Shown here one piece after another: positions 20,458 to 27,990 of a DNA stretch of 50,666 bases (positions are counted from its first letter, which is position 1; each line of letters opens with the position of its first letter). The translations under genes were made by a program, and so were the position numbers. Origin of the DNA: a virus; IMG/VR virus record IMGVR_UViG_3300047552_000782, positions 1 to 50,666 of that record. One strand, written 5' to 3'. The notes under the pieces are model-generated. The model was not told the origin of the DNA, did not search any database, and saw only the letters and a list, made by a program, of their open reading frames with translations.

Positions 20458-20973
20458 GTCTCTTATGGACATAACCGGACCCCCTCATTACTTCTGTCCG
20501 GCTCCCCTGCTGCCGTCGGGGGGAGGGTTCCTCAACTTTCACGCCGGCTCCACCTCGATTATGAAGATTCTGTAACATTGTATGAGGGTCTTTTTGGATC
20601 CAAAACTCTTAAGGTTCCAGGGCATAGGGTTCAAGCCTCCCTGCTCACAAGGGTTCCGGGGTTCCGTCGTCGCTTGAATTCCAAAATATTTTGCTGCTAT
20701 TTTTCAAATTCCATTTTCGATTTCCCGAAATACATATATACAATATATAGAAAGGGTTGAAATGCAATAATAGCCTACAAAAGGGTCTCACAAACATATA
20801 AATTCAATTTAAAAAGTGAGCTTTTACCCCTAGGCGAATACAAACTTATTTTCGATTTTACGAAATTGAGGGGAATGGGCGCAAATTTTAGGGGTAAGAG
20901 TATATACTATTAGGTTATTAGTGGGCATTTGATAGGTATGTTAGGAGACTATGCGCCAAATTTTTAATAAAAC

Positions 20974-21002
20974 TTGACTAATATTGTTTTTTATTGTATT
21001 AT
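20974..21002 (+). promoter_or_regulatory. Rightward promoter with ATTGTTTT operator (copy C)
   Basis: TTGACT (20974-20979), 17 bases, TATTAT (20997-21002). The spacer and -10 box consist of ATTGTTTTTT and ATTGTATTAT (20983-21002), so a protein on the repeat would block polymerase. It drives the small genes at 21064-22137. Confidence 0.75.
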
Positions 21003-21063
21003 TTATAAACATAATTAAATTATTGGTGTTAAGAGTTGAATGTAGCTAGGAGAAGTGTGGATT

Positions 21064-21303
21064 ATGTTTATTAGTAAGGTTGCTATTGAGTGTCTTATTG
21101 CCTCGCTTATTTTTGATTTGGCGATTTGTGTATTTGTTTTACATAGGAATAACGCTGTTTATAATTATAGAATGGCTATGTTGGATAAAGGTGATTTAGA
21201 AACCTATAATAAACTTCCTGACTACCGCACAATGATGCTTAAGTTTTGGATTCCGGTTGATAAGTTTATTGAAAGTAAGCCCGAATTGAGACGGGTGAGG
21301 TAG
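21064..21303 (+). CDS. Small membrane protein
   Basis: 79 residues with one N-terminal transmembrane helix (VAIECLIASLIFDLAICVFV) and a polar, partly basic cytosolic part. AGGAGA lies ten bases before this ATG; a GTG nine bases upstream is too close to that site. First gene of the rightward arm under the operator-controlled promoter. Function unknown; a membrane protein expressed first could act on the host envelope. Confidence 0.6.
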   Translation: MFISKVAIECLIASLIFDLAICVFVLHRNNAVYNYRMAMLDKGDLETYNKLPDYRTMMLKFWIPVDKFIESKPELRRVR

Positions 21304-21315
21304 GAGGGTATTGTT

Positions 21316-21642
21316 GTGAGTATTCTTGTAGATGAATTAGTTAAAAATTTATCAAACAATCCTCAAGTTAGGATGAAGGATGGGAAATTTTATATTGCGA
21401 AGCCTTGTCCTTTTTATTTCTCAGCTGGGATAGCGGATTTTATTTGGGGCGTTAGGTATGTTGTGCCTCTTAGAATTAAAAATGCCTGGAAAGTGTTGAC
21501 GGGTAAGAAGTTTCATTTTGCGAAAAATCCCTTTATTTTAGACCCAGTAATGACCGCATCTAAGGTAAAGATATTGAAAGAAGAGTTAGATGGTAATATA
21601 ATTGAATATGTTAAGTTATGCCGGGAGGATTTGAATGATTGA
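21316..21642 (+). CDS. Hypothetical protein, GTG start
   Basis: 108 residues. GTG with AGGAGG eight bases upstream. A central hydrophobic/aromatic segment (CPFYFSAGIADFIWGVRYVV) may touch the membrane. Ends in an overlap with the next gene. No family recognised. Confidence 0.6.
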   Translation: MSILVDELVKNLSNNPQVRMKDGKFYIAKPCPFYFSAGIADFIWGVRYVVPLRIKNAWKVLTGKKFHFAKNPFILDPVMTASKVKILKEELDGNIIEYVKLCREDLND

Positions 21643-21901
21643 CAAGTTTGGAACAGCTAAAGTAAATACAAAATTAGGAAGTATGCATCTATTCCTAGGA
21701 GATAACGCTTCTAGATTAGAGTGTTTATTTATGGAAAAACATTTATACGCCTACTGCCCTCAAGAAAAAGATCTTAATGGCGAAAAAGGCGGCTTTGGTA
21801 TGAAAAAAGAAGAGATGGTCGCATTTTTAAATCTTTTAGATAAAAAAGAACTTATAGAGGTATTACTAAATTTTGTAGAAAGTGGGAAATCCAGTTTATG
21901 A
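21635..21901 (+). CDS. Hypothetical protein
   Basis: 88 residues, mixed alpha/beta, with KEEMVAFLNLLDKKELIEVL as a C-terminal helix pair. Overlaps neighbours on both sides (8 and 4 bases). Position ahead of the terminase could suit a small terminase subunit, but no DNA-binding fold is visible. Confidence 0.6.
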   Translation: MIDKFGTAKVNTKLGSMHLFLGDNASRLECLFMEKHLYAYCPQEKDLNGEKGGFGMKKEEMVAFLNLLDKKELIEVLLNFVESGKSSL

Positions 21902-22137
21902 CTAATACATTAACTTTTGAATTTATGGCTGATATGGATCTAAGCAATCCAAGGGTTACAAATAATGCAGCGAGAGTACTGTTAGATGACAAAGAATTAC
22001 CTGAATATTTATACAAAAATGAGGCAGTATTGAATAAAATATCGGGAAATTTGAAAGAAATTAGTAAAAATACTAAAGAAATATTGGATTATTTGAAGAA
22101 TATTGTTCCAATTGTGGAAAATGACGAGCAGGGTTAG
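21898..22137 (+). CDS. Hypothetical helical protein overlapping a tRNA gene
   Basis: 79 residues. Residues 1-35 MTNTLTFEFMADMDLSN... then a C-terminal coiled-coil-like helix (NLKEISKNTKEILDYLKNIV). Its last ten bases are the first ten of the tRNA-Trp gene. ATGA overlap with the gene before. Function unknown. Confidence 0.6.
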   Translation: MTNTLTFEFMADMDLSNPRVTNNAARVLLDDKELPEYLYKNEAVLNKISGNLKEISKNTKEILDYLKNIVPIVENDEQG

Positions 22138-22199
22138 TGTAATTGGTAGCACGATTGCCTCCAAAGCAATTAGTAAGAGTTCGAGTCTTTTACTCTGCG
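22128..22199 (+). tRNA. tRNA-Trp (anticodon CCA)
   Basis: 72 bases fold as a cloverleaf: acceptor GCAGGGT/ACTCTGC (one G-U), D-stem GTGT/GCAC with loop AATTGGTA, anticodon stem ATTGC/GCAAT with loop CTCCAAA (anticodon CCA at 22161-22163), T-stem AAGAG/CTTTT (one G-U) with TTCGAGT loop. The discriminator base is G, as in bacterial tRNA-Trp. The 3' CCA is not encoded. CCA reads UGG only, so there is no sign of UGA recoding. It probably supplements or replaces host tRNA-Trp. Confidence 0.9.
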
Positions 22200-22212
22200 T
22201 ATTTAAAATAAA

Positions 22213-22236
22213 AACCGTGAAATTTCTTCCACGGTT
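22213..22236 (-). terminator. Hairpin after the tRNA, terminator-like on the minus strand
   Basis: AACCGTG/CACGGTT, 7 bp, with a T-rich run only on the minus strand (TTTTTATTTT). On the plus strand it lies 13 bases after the tRNA and may only protect or define the tRNA 3' end. Confidence 0.4.
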
Positions 22237-22385
22237 GTCGGTGTTAAAAGTATAAAAGGAGTACACACTTTAATAATATCATATATCAGTTGACATTTCC
22301 TTATTTTTTATAAATATACCGTTGATTTGCTCCGATGGTATGGGTTATTTAACTTCTCCTGTTTAATTTAACTACAAACTCACCG

Positions 22386-22414
22386 AAAGACAAGCCTAAA
22401 AAGCTTGTCTTTTT
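22386..22414 (+). terminator. Intrinsic terminator before the structural genes
   Basis: AAAGACAAGC/GCTTGTCTTT, a perfect 10-bp stem with a 7-base loop and T5 at the end. It separates the early-type small genes and tRNA from the terminase operon. Confidence 0.8.
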
Positions 22415-22417
22415 GTG

Positions 22418-22446
22418 TTGTTTAAAACTCCTCAATGTGGTAAACT
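22418..22446 (+). promoter_or_regulatory. Promoter of the structural operon
   Basis: TTGTTT (22418-22423), 17 bases ending TGG, TAAACT (22441-22446), an extended -10 promoter of the same type as those at 11870 and 16629 but without the tandem repeat. It starts directly after the terminator and gives a leader of about 18 bases. Confidence 0.6.
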
Positions 22447-22470
22447 GTAGATATATACTTTGGAGAATAT

Positions 22471-24201
22471 ATGGCTAAATATTCTATTGATTATCTAATT
22501 AGGGGAAGACAGGAGTTATGGAAAACTACTGGAAATTTAGAGTCTGATAAGCTGTATATTAAAACAGCAACTAAAGAAGTTACTGAGAACCCCGAACTTT
22601 TGCAGGAGCTAGTAGACTATCCGGAAAAGTTTATAGAATTATTCTTCTATATTGTTAATAAACGGAAAAAGACAGTACCGTTCTTTTTAAACACTGTTCA
22701 AAAACACGTAATTGAGCGCATTAACAAAGGGGTAGCCGACTATACAGCCGGTTTGCGCAACAGCCTTAAATTTAGGTGCCTTAAAGGACGTCAGCAGGGC
22801 GTTACTGCCCTCATTACAGCCTACCAGTTAGCCTGTACTATACTACATACTAACTTTTCAGGGTACACGATGGCTGACACCGGAGACAACGCAAGGGTAA
22901 TTTTAAACGACAAAGGCAAATACCCTTACAAACATATTCCGAATATATTTAAACCCCACGAAAAGTTTAACTCTGCAAATGAAATCTTTTTCGACCGACT
23001 TAACAGTTCCTGGCGTATTGCATCCGCAGAGTCAGGAGAAGCTGGTAGGTCAAGAACCTTAAACTTCTTCCACGGATCCGAAACCGGATTCTGGGATAAC
23101 TATTTAGGCATAATGGCTGCGTTAAACCCTGCTCTTACTGAAGATGCTATTATATTTGAAGAATCGACTGCAAATGGACACAACGATTTTCACGGAAACT
23201 GGTTTGATGAGAATAGTGACTATGAAAACATCTTTTTAGTTTGGTGGTTGAGCGCTGAATATAGAGCTAAATTTGAATCCGAAGAAAAAGAGGCAGAATT
23301 CAAAGAAGCTGTTGAGGGTGAGTTTACCCCATTCCATAAAAAACTAAATTTATTGCGAACTAAAGAGGGATTAGATTGGAATCAACTTTATTGGTATAAC
23401 AACAAGAGAAAAGCCCTTAAAGATAAACTTGAACAAGAGTATCCTTGTACAGAAGAGGAGGCGTTTTTACATTCAGGACGTCCTTACTTCGATGTTCAGG
23501 TTTTACAGCAGAAACTAATCGAATACAAAAATATTCAGCCCGCAGAAATTAGAGCCAATGGTGAAATTGTACTATTTGAAAAACCGATTCCGGAAGAAAA
23601 ATATTACATAGGGGCGGACGTCGCAGAGGGCTTGGAGTGTGAGGATTACTCTCATGCTAAGATTATAAAGGCTTCGACAACCGAAGAAGTAGCCTTTATT
23701 CACGGACATTATAGCACCGATAGATTTGGGCATTTATTAGTTCAAATTGCGAAAGAATATAATAATGCTTTTATTGGAGTTGAAAATAATAACCACGGAC
23801 ATGCTGTAATTAACACTATTTACATTTATAATAGTTATAAGAACCTGTATATTCAGCATCAAATAAATAGGATTCACGACAAAAAAGATAGAGGTAAAAA
23901 ATTAGGATGGACAACTACAGAAGCCTCTAAGTATTTAATGTTAGATGAACTAGATTCGGCGCTGAGAGAGGGAATTATAACAATCTACGATACGGATTTT
24001 TATAAAGAATGTAGCAAGGTGTTGAAGGATGAAAAAGGAAATGTTTCTATAAACGGTTTGGATAGGGTAGCTGCTACGGCTATAGCTTATCAAATGAGAA
24101 AGTATCATTTCAAGAAGGATCCAATTGCACTTTACTATCAAAAAATGGCAGAAGAACGTCGGCAACGGCTAGAAGAAAGCGGATTAAAATTAGTAAGTTA
24201 A
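22471..24201 (+). CDS. terL: Terminase large subunit
   Basis: 576 residues. Motor ATPase in the N-terminal half: the Walker A-like LKGRQQGVT (104-112), the FFHGSETGFW segment (199-208) and IIFEESTANG (227-236) as the Walker B/coupling region. The C-terminal RNase H-like nuclease starts at YYIGADVAEG with its first acidic residue, then IGVENNNHGHA, and ends near DRVAATAIAY. It cuts and pumps DNA into the prohead through the portal. GGAGAATAT precedes the ATG. No small subunit is recognised nearby. Confidence 0.92.
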   Translation: MAKYSIDYLIRGRQELWKTTGNLESDKLYIKTATKEVTENPELLQELVDYPEKFIELFFYIVNKRKKTVPFFLNTVQKHVIERINKGVADYTAGLRNSLKFRCLKGRQQGVTALITAYQLACTILHTNFSGYTMADTGDNARVILNDKGKYPYKHIPNIFKPHEKFNSANEIFFDRLNSSWRIASAESGEAGRSRTLNFFHGSETGFWDNYLGIMAALNPALTEDAIIFEESTANGHNDFHGNWFDENSDYENIFLVWWLSAEYRAKFESEEKEAEFKEAVEGEFTPFHKKLNLLRTKEGLDWNQLYWYNNKRKALKDKLEQEYPCTEEEAFLHSGRPYFDVQVLQQKLIEYKNIQPAEIRANGEIVLFEKPIPEEKYYIGADVAEGLECEDYSHAKIIKASTTEEVAFIHGHYSTDRFGHLLVQIAKEYNNAFIGVENNNHGHAVINTIYIYNSYKNLYIQHQINRIHDKKDRGKKLGWTTTEASKYLMLDELDSALREGIITIYDTDFYKECSKVLKDEKGNVSINGLDRVAATAIAYQMRKYHFKKDPIALYYQKMAEERRQRLEESGLKLVS

Positions 24202-24212
24202 GAGGACGACTT

Positions 24213-24572
24213 ATGTTTTTTAGAGGACACACCCACGAAGATCTTCTTGTTCTAAAAATAATGACGGAAATAAAAACAATGCTTAATAAATGCCCTTTTA
24301 AGTATTTATTATTTCCTATAGTATTAGAAGTAGAAGGTCAAAACAAACCCTATAACTATATTATAAAAGAAGGAAAATTATATTTAGATACTACCAATGC
24401 GATAAATAACAAAGATTTAAATCTGTTTAAGTATTGTTTTTACTTTAACGGCAAACCTAAAACCTTTAAAGATTTAGAAAATTATGAATTTTTCTCGGAA
24501 AATTTAGGACCAATAAAAAAATCCTTTGAAGACAGTTTAGCAGTAAAGAAAGAGTTGTATAGAATCCAATGA
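24213..24572 (+). CDS. Hypothetical protein between terminase and portal
   Basis: 119 residues, alpha/beta, rich in Lys, Phe and Tyr (NKPYNYIIKEGKLYLDT; FKYCFYFNGKPKTF). GAGGAC ribosome site; overlaps the portal start by four bases. Virion or packaging accessory by position only. No family recognised. Confidence 0.6.
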   Translation: MFFRGHTHEDLLVLKIMTEIKTMLNKCPFKYLLFPIVLEVEGQNKPYNYIIKEGKLYLDTTNAINNKDLNLFKYCFYFNGKPKTFKDLENYEFFSENLGPIKKSFEDSLAVKKELYRIQ

Positions 24573-26860
24573 ATAAAGCAAAACAATTATCAACGGCTAT
24601 AACGTCTACTTATAGAATTAAACCAGACTTTGGAGGGGTTTTTCCGGCAGGAACTCCCTTTCCTAATAATGAGCCTGATAGACAACAACCAAGAGCTCAT
24701 CAAATAAGATCTGCGCAAAACTATATTCTAGCTCCAAGACAGGAGATAGATGGATTAACACCATTCGCTATATTAGACTTTGTAGCTAAAAGCACTGATT
24801 TAATACAAATTGCTGAAAATTTATTATTGAATCAAATTTCAGGAAGGCGTTGGGACATACTTCCCGCAGATCCGGAGGATAAGGGAAAATACGAAGCCGA
24901 ACAAAAGGTATTAAAAGAGTTTTTTAAGCACCCTGACAGAGAAAGAACGTATAGTCAGTGGATTAGAAAGGCTTTAAAAAATATTACCAGATATGATGCC
25001 TTTACTCTCTATAAGAGGAAGAATAAAAGAGGTGGGCTATACGGTTTAAATATAGTAGATGGATCCACAATTAAAATTGTAGTAGATTCTAACGGTAATA
25101 AACCTATTCCTCCATACCCATCTTATCAGCAGATAATTTATGGAACTGTTAGAGGAAGTTGGGATTCTAAAGAATTAATTTACGCCCCTATGAGCGAGGA
25201 TTTAAAAGGGAATTATGGAATAAGTCCCGTAGAACGAATCCTTCAAGCCACTATGAAATATTTGCGTAAACAAAATTTTGATTATGCTTATTACAAAGAA
25301 GGCGCATTTCCAGATGGTGGCTTGTATGCGGTAAGACCTAATGACCAATCTCAGTGGACAGCCGAGGATATAGTCCTTTTCCAAGAAAATTGGGATTATA
25401 GAATGGCTGACCACACTAAAAGGCAATCTTTAACGTTTGTTCCAGATGGTCAATTACACAGAACCAAGGAATACAAATGGGATACTCTACAAGAAGAGTG
25501 GTTTGGACGTATTGTCTGTACTACAATGGGAATTGATTTCCAAACATTTAGTAAACAGATAAATAGAGCTACAGCCGAAGTAGATGATAGAAAACAAACA
25601 GACGTAGGACTGAAACCCTACATCAAACATATTGAAGATATTTTAACAGATATTATTCAAGTAGATTTTGGTTTTGAAGCTTTAGCTTTTAAAATAATAG
25701 ATGAAAAATTAGAAGACCAAGACGCTAAAGTAAATAAAAACGATACGTATTTAAAGAATGGTATTTATAACAGAAATGAAATTAGAAGAGAAGAGGGTAA
25801 AGAACCTATCGAAGGCGGAGATGTTTATACCGTTCAGGTAGGCAACGCTGTTATTCCCCTAAACAATATAGAGAAAGTAATAACTATCGGAAATAAAGAA
25901 GACGGTGTAGATTCAAATGCTCCGAATAACGTTAAAGGGGCTAAGTTAGAAGCTAAAGATGTTGAAATGGATGCATCTAACAGACCCGTATTAACGGATA
26001 ATAAAAAAGATAACAAAGAGACCGCAAAGAAAAAAGAGGTGCAAAAAGCTCTATCACACTATAAAAACTTTTTGATAAAAAGGTTTAAAGAGGGTAGATC
26101 TTTAAAAGGATATTCTAATGAAAGCCTCTCTGAGGATTTTATAGTAAAGGTAGAATCTTCAGATATTCAAAATATAGGAAATATCATAGAAATATTCAAA
26201 GCTGAGGAAGATAAAGAGGAATTAGAGGTTTTTCTAATAGCTTTAGTGAGCTACTTTGAAAATCTAAAAAGTAAGTTTATTAGCTATATTGAAACGCCGT
26301 ATAAATCAGCAAATTTAGAAGCTGTGTTAAGTTTTCCACTCTCAGATAAAGAAAAACTCAAAGCTGATTTAAAGGAATACCTAACTAACTCTTTTAATAA
26401 AGGGCAAAAAGACGGATTCATTGAATTAAATAAATTACTTAAGCAATCTGGAAAAGAGTCTGTGGATATAGACGCAGAGGTTAAGAATATTTCAGAATAT
26501 GTGGATTCTCTGGTTAATCAATTAGAGAAAAGCACACAAGGAATGCTTACAGCACTTTTTGCCAGTTCCTTAGAAAAAGGATTAGGGTGGGAATCGTTTA
26601 AATCGGATTTGGAAAATGCCTACCCGTTTTCAGCTAATAGAAGTAGAATAATAGCTGAAAATGAGGGATTAAAACAATACAACGACGGGGCTACAATTAT
26701 TTGGGAAAAATCCAAAATGATTGATAAGGTATATGTTTATGATGGAGATGGCTGTGTAACTTGCTCAGAGTTGAATGGAACTATTCAAACCTTAGAGTGG
26801 GCTAGACAAAATCCTGTTCAACATCCAAACTGTGTTCGTAACTTTACTCCTCTATTATAG
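24569..26860 (+). CDS. Portal protein fused to a MuF/SPP1 gp7-type minor head domain
   Basis: 763 residues. Residues about 60-470 are a portal of the gp6/DUF935 type: an N-terminal stretch, LRKQNFDYAYYKEGAFPDGG, a wing and stem, and the GIYNRNEIRREEGKEPIEGG segment that closes many portals. Residues about 500-680 are helical and charged. The last 75 residues are a MuF-like minor head domain: SRIIAENEGLKQYNDGA, then CVTCSELNG and HPNCVRN. The portal forms the dodecameric ring for DNA entry; the extra domain is normally on a separate minor head protein that enters the capsid or is ejected. Confidence 0.85.
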   Translation: MNKAKQLSTAITSTYRIKPDFGGVFPAGTPFPNNEPDRQQPRAHQIRSAQNYILAPRQEIDGLTPFAILDFVAKSTDLIQIAENLLLNQISGRRWDILPADPEDKGKYEAEQKVLKEFFKHPDRERTYSQWIRKALKNITRYDAFTLYKRKNKRGGLYGLNIVDGSTIKIVVDSNGNKPIPPYPSYQQIIYGTVRGSWDSKELIYAPMSEDLKGNYGISPVERILQATMKYLRKQNFDYAYYKEGAFPDGGLYAVRPNDQSQWTAEDIVLFQENWDYRMADHTKRQSLTFVPDGQLHRTKEYKWDTLQEEWFGRIVCTTMGIDFQTFSKQINRATAEVDDRKQTDVGLKPYIKHIEDILTDIIQVDFGFEALAFKIIDEKLEDQDAKVNKNDTYLKNGIYNRNEIRREEGKEPIEGGDVYTVQVGNAVIPLNNIEKVITIGNKEDGVDSNAPNNVKGAKLEAKDVEMDASNRPVLTDNKKDNKETAKKKEVQKALSHYKNFLIKRFKEGRSLKGYSNESLSEDFIVKVESSDIQNIGNIIEIFKAEEDKEELEVFLIALVSYFENLKSKFISYIETPYKSANLEAVLSFPLSDKEKLKADLKEYLTNSFNKGQKDGFIELNKLLKQSGKESVDIDAEVKNISEYVDSLVNQLEKSTQGMLTALFASSLEKGLGWESFKSDLENAYPFSANRSRIIAENEGLKQYNDGATIIWEKSKMIDKVYVYDGDGCVTCSELNGTIQTLEWARQNPVQHPNCVRNFTPLL

Positions 26861-26917
26861 ATAGGTTGTATTAAAGGATTTTATAAGTTAATATAATAAT
26901 AAAGATGGAGATAATAT

Positions 26918-27973
26918 ATGGTAAAAAAGACTTTTAAAGTTGTAACAGGGAAAGATCCCAATAACTATACAGAGGGCGCTCAGAGTTATGAATTATCTAG
27001 AGCAGCCGCTTCTGTTGTAAATTTTACAGCTACTAGCGGAAGTAATACTACAGCAGTCGATACAAGTTTAAATCTTAGTGTTAATATGTTTGTTGGGCAC
27101 TTGATTAGGATAGCTTCCCTAGCAACGGGGTTAAATTATTATTCTACGGTAGTATCCCACACATCCGATACTTTTACAATAACTGCAATATCCGGTAATT
27201 ACCAAGTTGCGGCTGGGGATGTGTGCCATATAATTCCAGCGAATAACACAGCCATATATAATAAACCTTTTTGGGCAAAGTCACAAACAATAGCAAGACC
27301 CTCTAATACCACCGCATACGCCGCTGGAGATGTTGTTTGTGGAGATACAGCTTCTATATCAGCTACTACGGCTAATGGAAGCGCTGACTTGACTGGCATA
27401 AGTGGTGCGGATATAGCAAAATGTTTTGTTGGACAGACCATATCCGGAACAAACGTTCCGTCTAACTCATACATCATAGCAGTAGGCACTACCTCCATAA
27501 CCATAAACGCAAACTGTACCGGAAACGCTACAAATACTATGACTATAAGTTCTAGATTCTTTACTTTCGATTTAGCAACTAATTTGGTTCCTGATGGAGT
27601 AGCCGCTGTTAATGGGCAATCCTTTAAACTGACTGAGTGCTTCTTATCCTGCTCAAACGGCGCAGCTACAACTAAGTTAAATGCCACGGTTATGTTATTC
27701 TCACAGCCTCCGTATCCTACAGCATTTACAGATAACTCAGCCTTAGCATTAACGCAAGCGGAAGTAATTGCTAAATTAGCGAGTTCTTCGGAAGCTGTCA
27801 ACTCTACATATTTGTGCGGTTCTTCTTACGTATCGCAACAAAGCAATATGTCTAAATTAGGACAACTAAACGCAAGCTCAACTAAATTATATGCAATAGT
27901 TTTAGCCACTAACGCTATGTCACCAGCATCTGGTGAAACTATTATAGCTAATATTAAGGGATTCTTAAAATAA
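26918..27973 (+). CDS. Putative head decoration or head-fibre protein
   Basis: 351 residues, Thr/Ser/Ala/Asn-rich and strand-rich, with two similar beta modules in the first 220 residues (VNFTATSGSNTTAVDTS..., then SATTANGSADLTGISG...; each with a GxxI/TSITI strand). The C-terminal 120 residues (FKLTECFLSC, TKLNATVMLFSQPPYP, TQAEVIAKLASS) resemble a virion protein domain found in many phages upstream of the capsid gene. Separate start after GGAGATAAT. Virion surface role is inferred from position and composition. Confidence 0.6.
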   Translation: MVKKTFKVVTGKDPNNYTEGAQSYELSRAAASVVNFTATSGSNTTAVDTSLNLSVNMFVGHLIRIASLATGLNYYSTVVSHTSDTFTITAISGNYQVAAGDVCHIIPANNTAIYNKPFWAKSQTIARPSNTTAYAAGDVVCGDTASISATTANGSADLTGISGADIAKCFVGQTISGTNVPSNSYIIAVGTTSITINANCTGNATNTMTISSRFFTFDLATNLVPDGVAAVNGQSFKLTECFLSCSNGAATTKLNATVMLFSQPPYPTAFTDNSALALTQAEVIAKLASSSEAVNSTYLCGSSYVSQQSNMSKLGQLNASSTKLYAIVLATNAMSPASGETIIANIKGFLK

Positions 27974-27990
27974 ACTGGAGTTAAATAATT

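Larger units (their letters stand above)
19720..20973. other. Noncoding hub between divergent arms: candidate origin/control region
   Basis: No supported protein gene in about 1.3 kb. It contains GGTGTA-type repeats in both orientations (about 19846, 19914, 19996, 20016, 20031, 20283, 20298), tandem CACCCTTC and CAACTTGTT repeats (19855-19905), a 20-bp palindrome, a compound hairpin at 20272-20315, a 10-bp inverted repeat CCCTGTAATA/TATTACAGGG spanning about 20155-20252, a 10-bp stem at 20430-20457, and a GC-rich island at 20455-20680. Such clustering fits an origin of replication, a switch region or a packaging site; sequence alone does not decide. Confidence 0.5.

Noticed and set aside
20590-20680. 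Second tRNA near GGGTTCAAGCC
   Set aside because: T-stem pairs do not form and no acceptor or anticodon stem fits around it.
20416-20760. 114-codon open frame in the noncoding hub, plus strand
   Set aside because: No ribosome site, odd composition, and it follows the GC-rich island by chance openness; no resemblance to any protein.
22128-22199. Suppressor or recoding tRNA
   Set aside because: The anticodon is CCA, reading UGG only, and UGA behaves as a stop at gene ends throughout the window.
27199-27801. 200-codon open frame on the minus strand inside the head surface gene
   Set aside because: Mirror of a Thr/Ala/Ser-rich coding gene with strong ribosome site and context; no ribosome site of its own.
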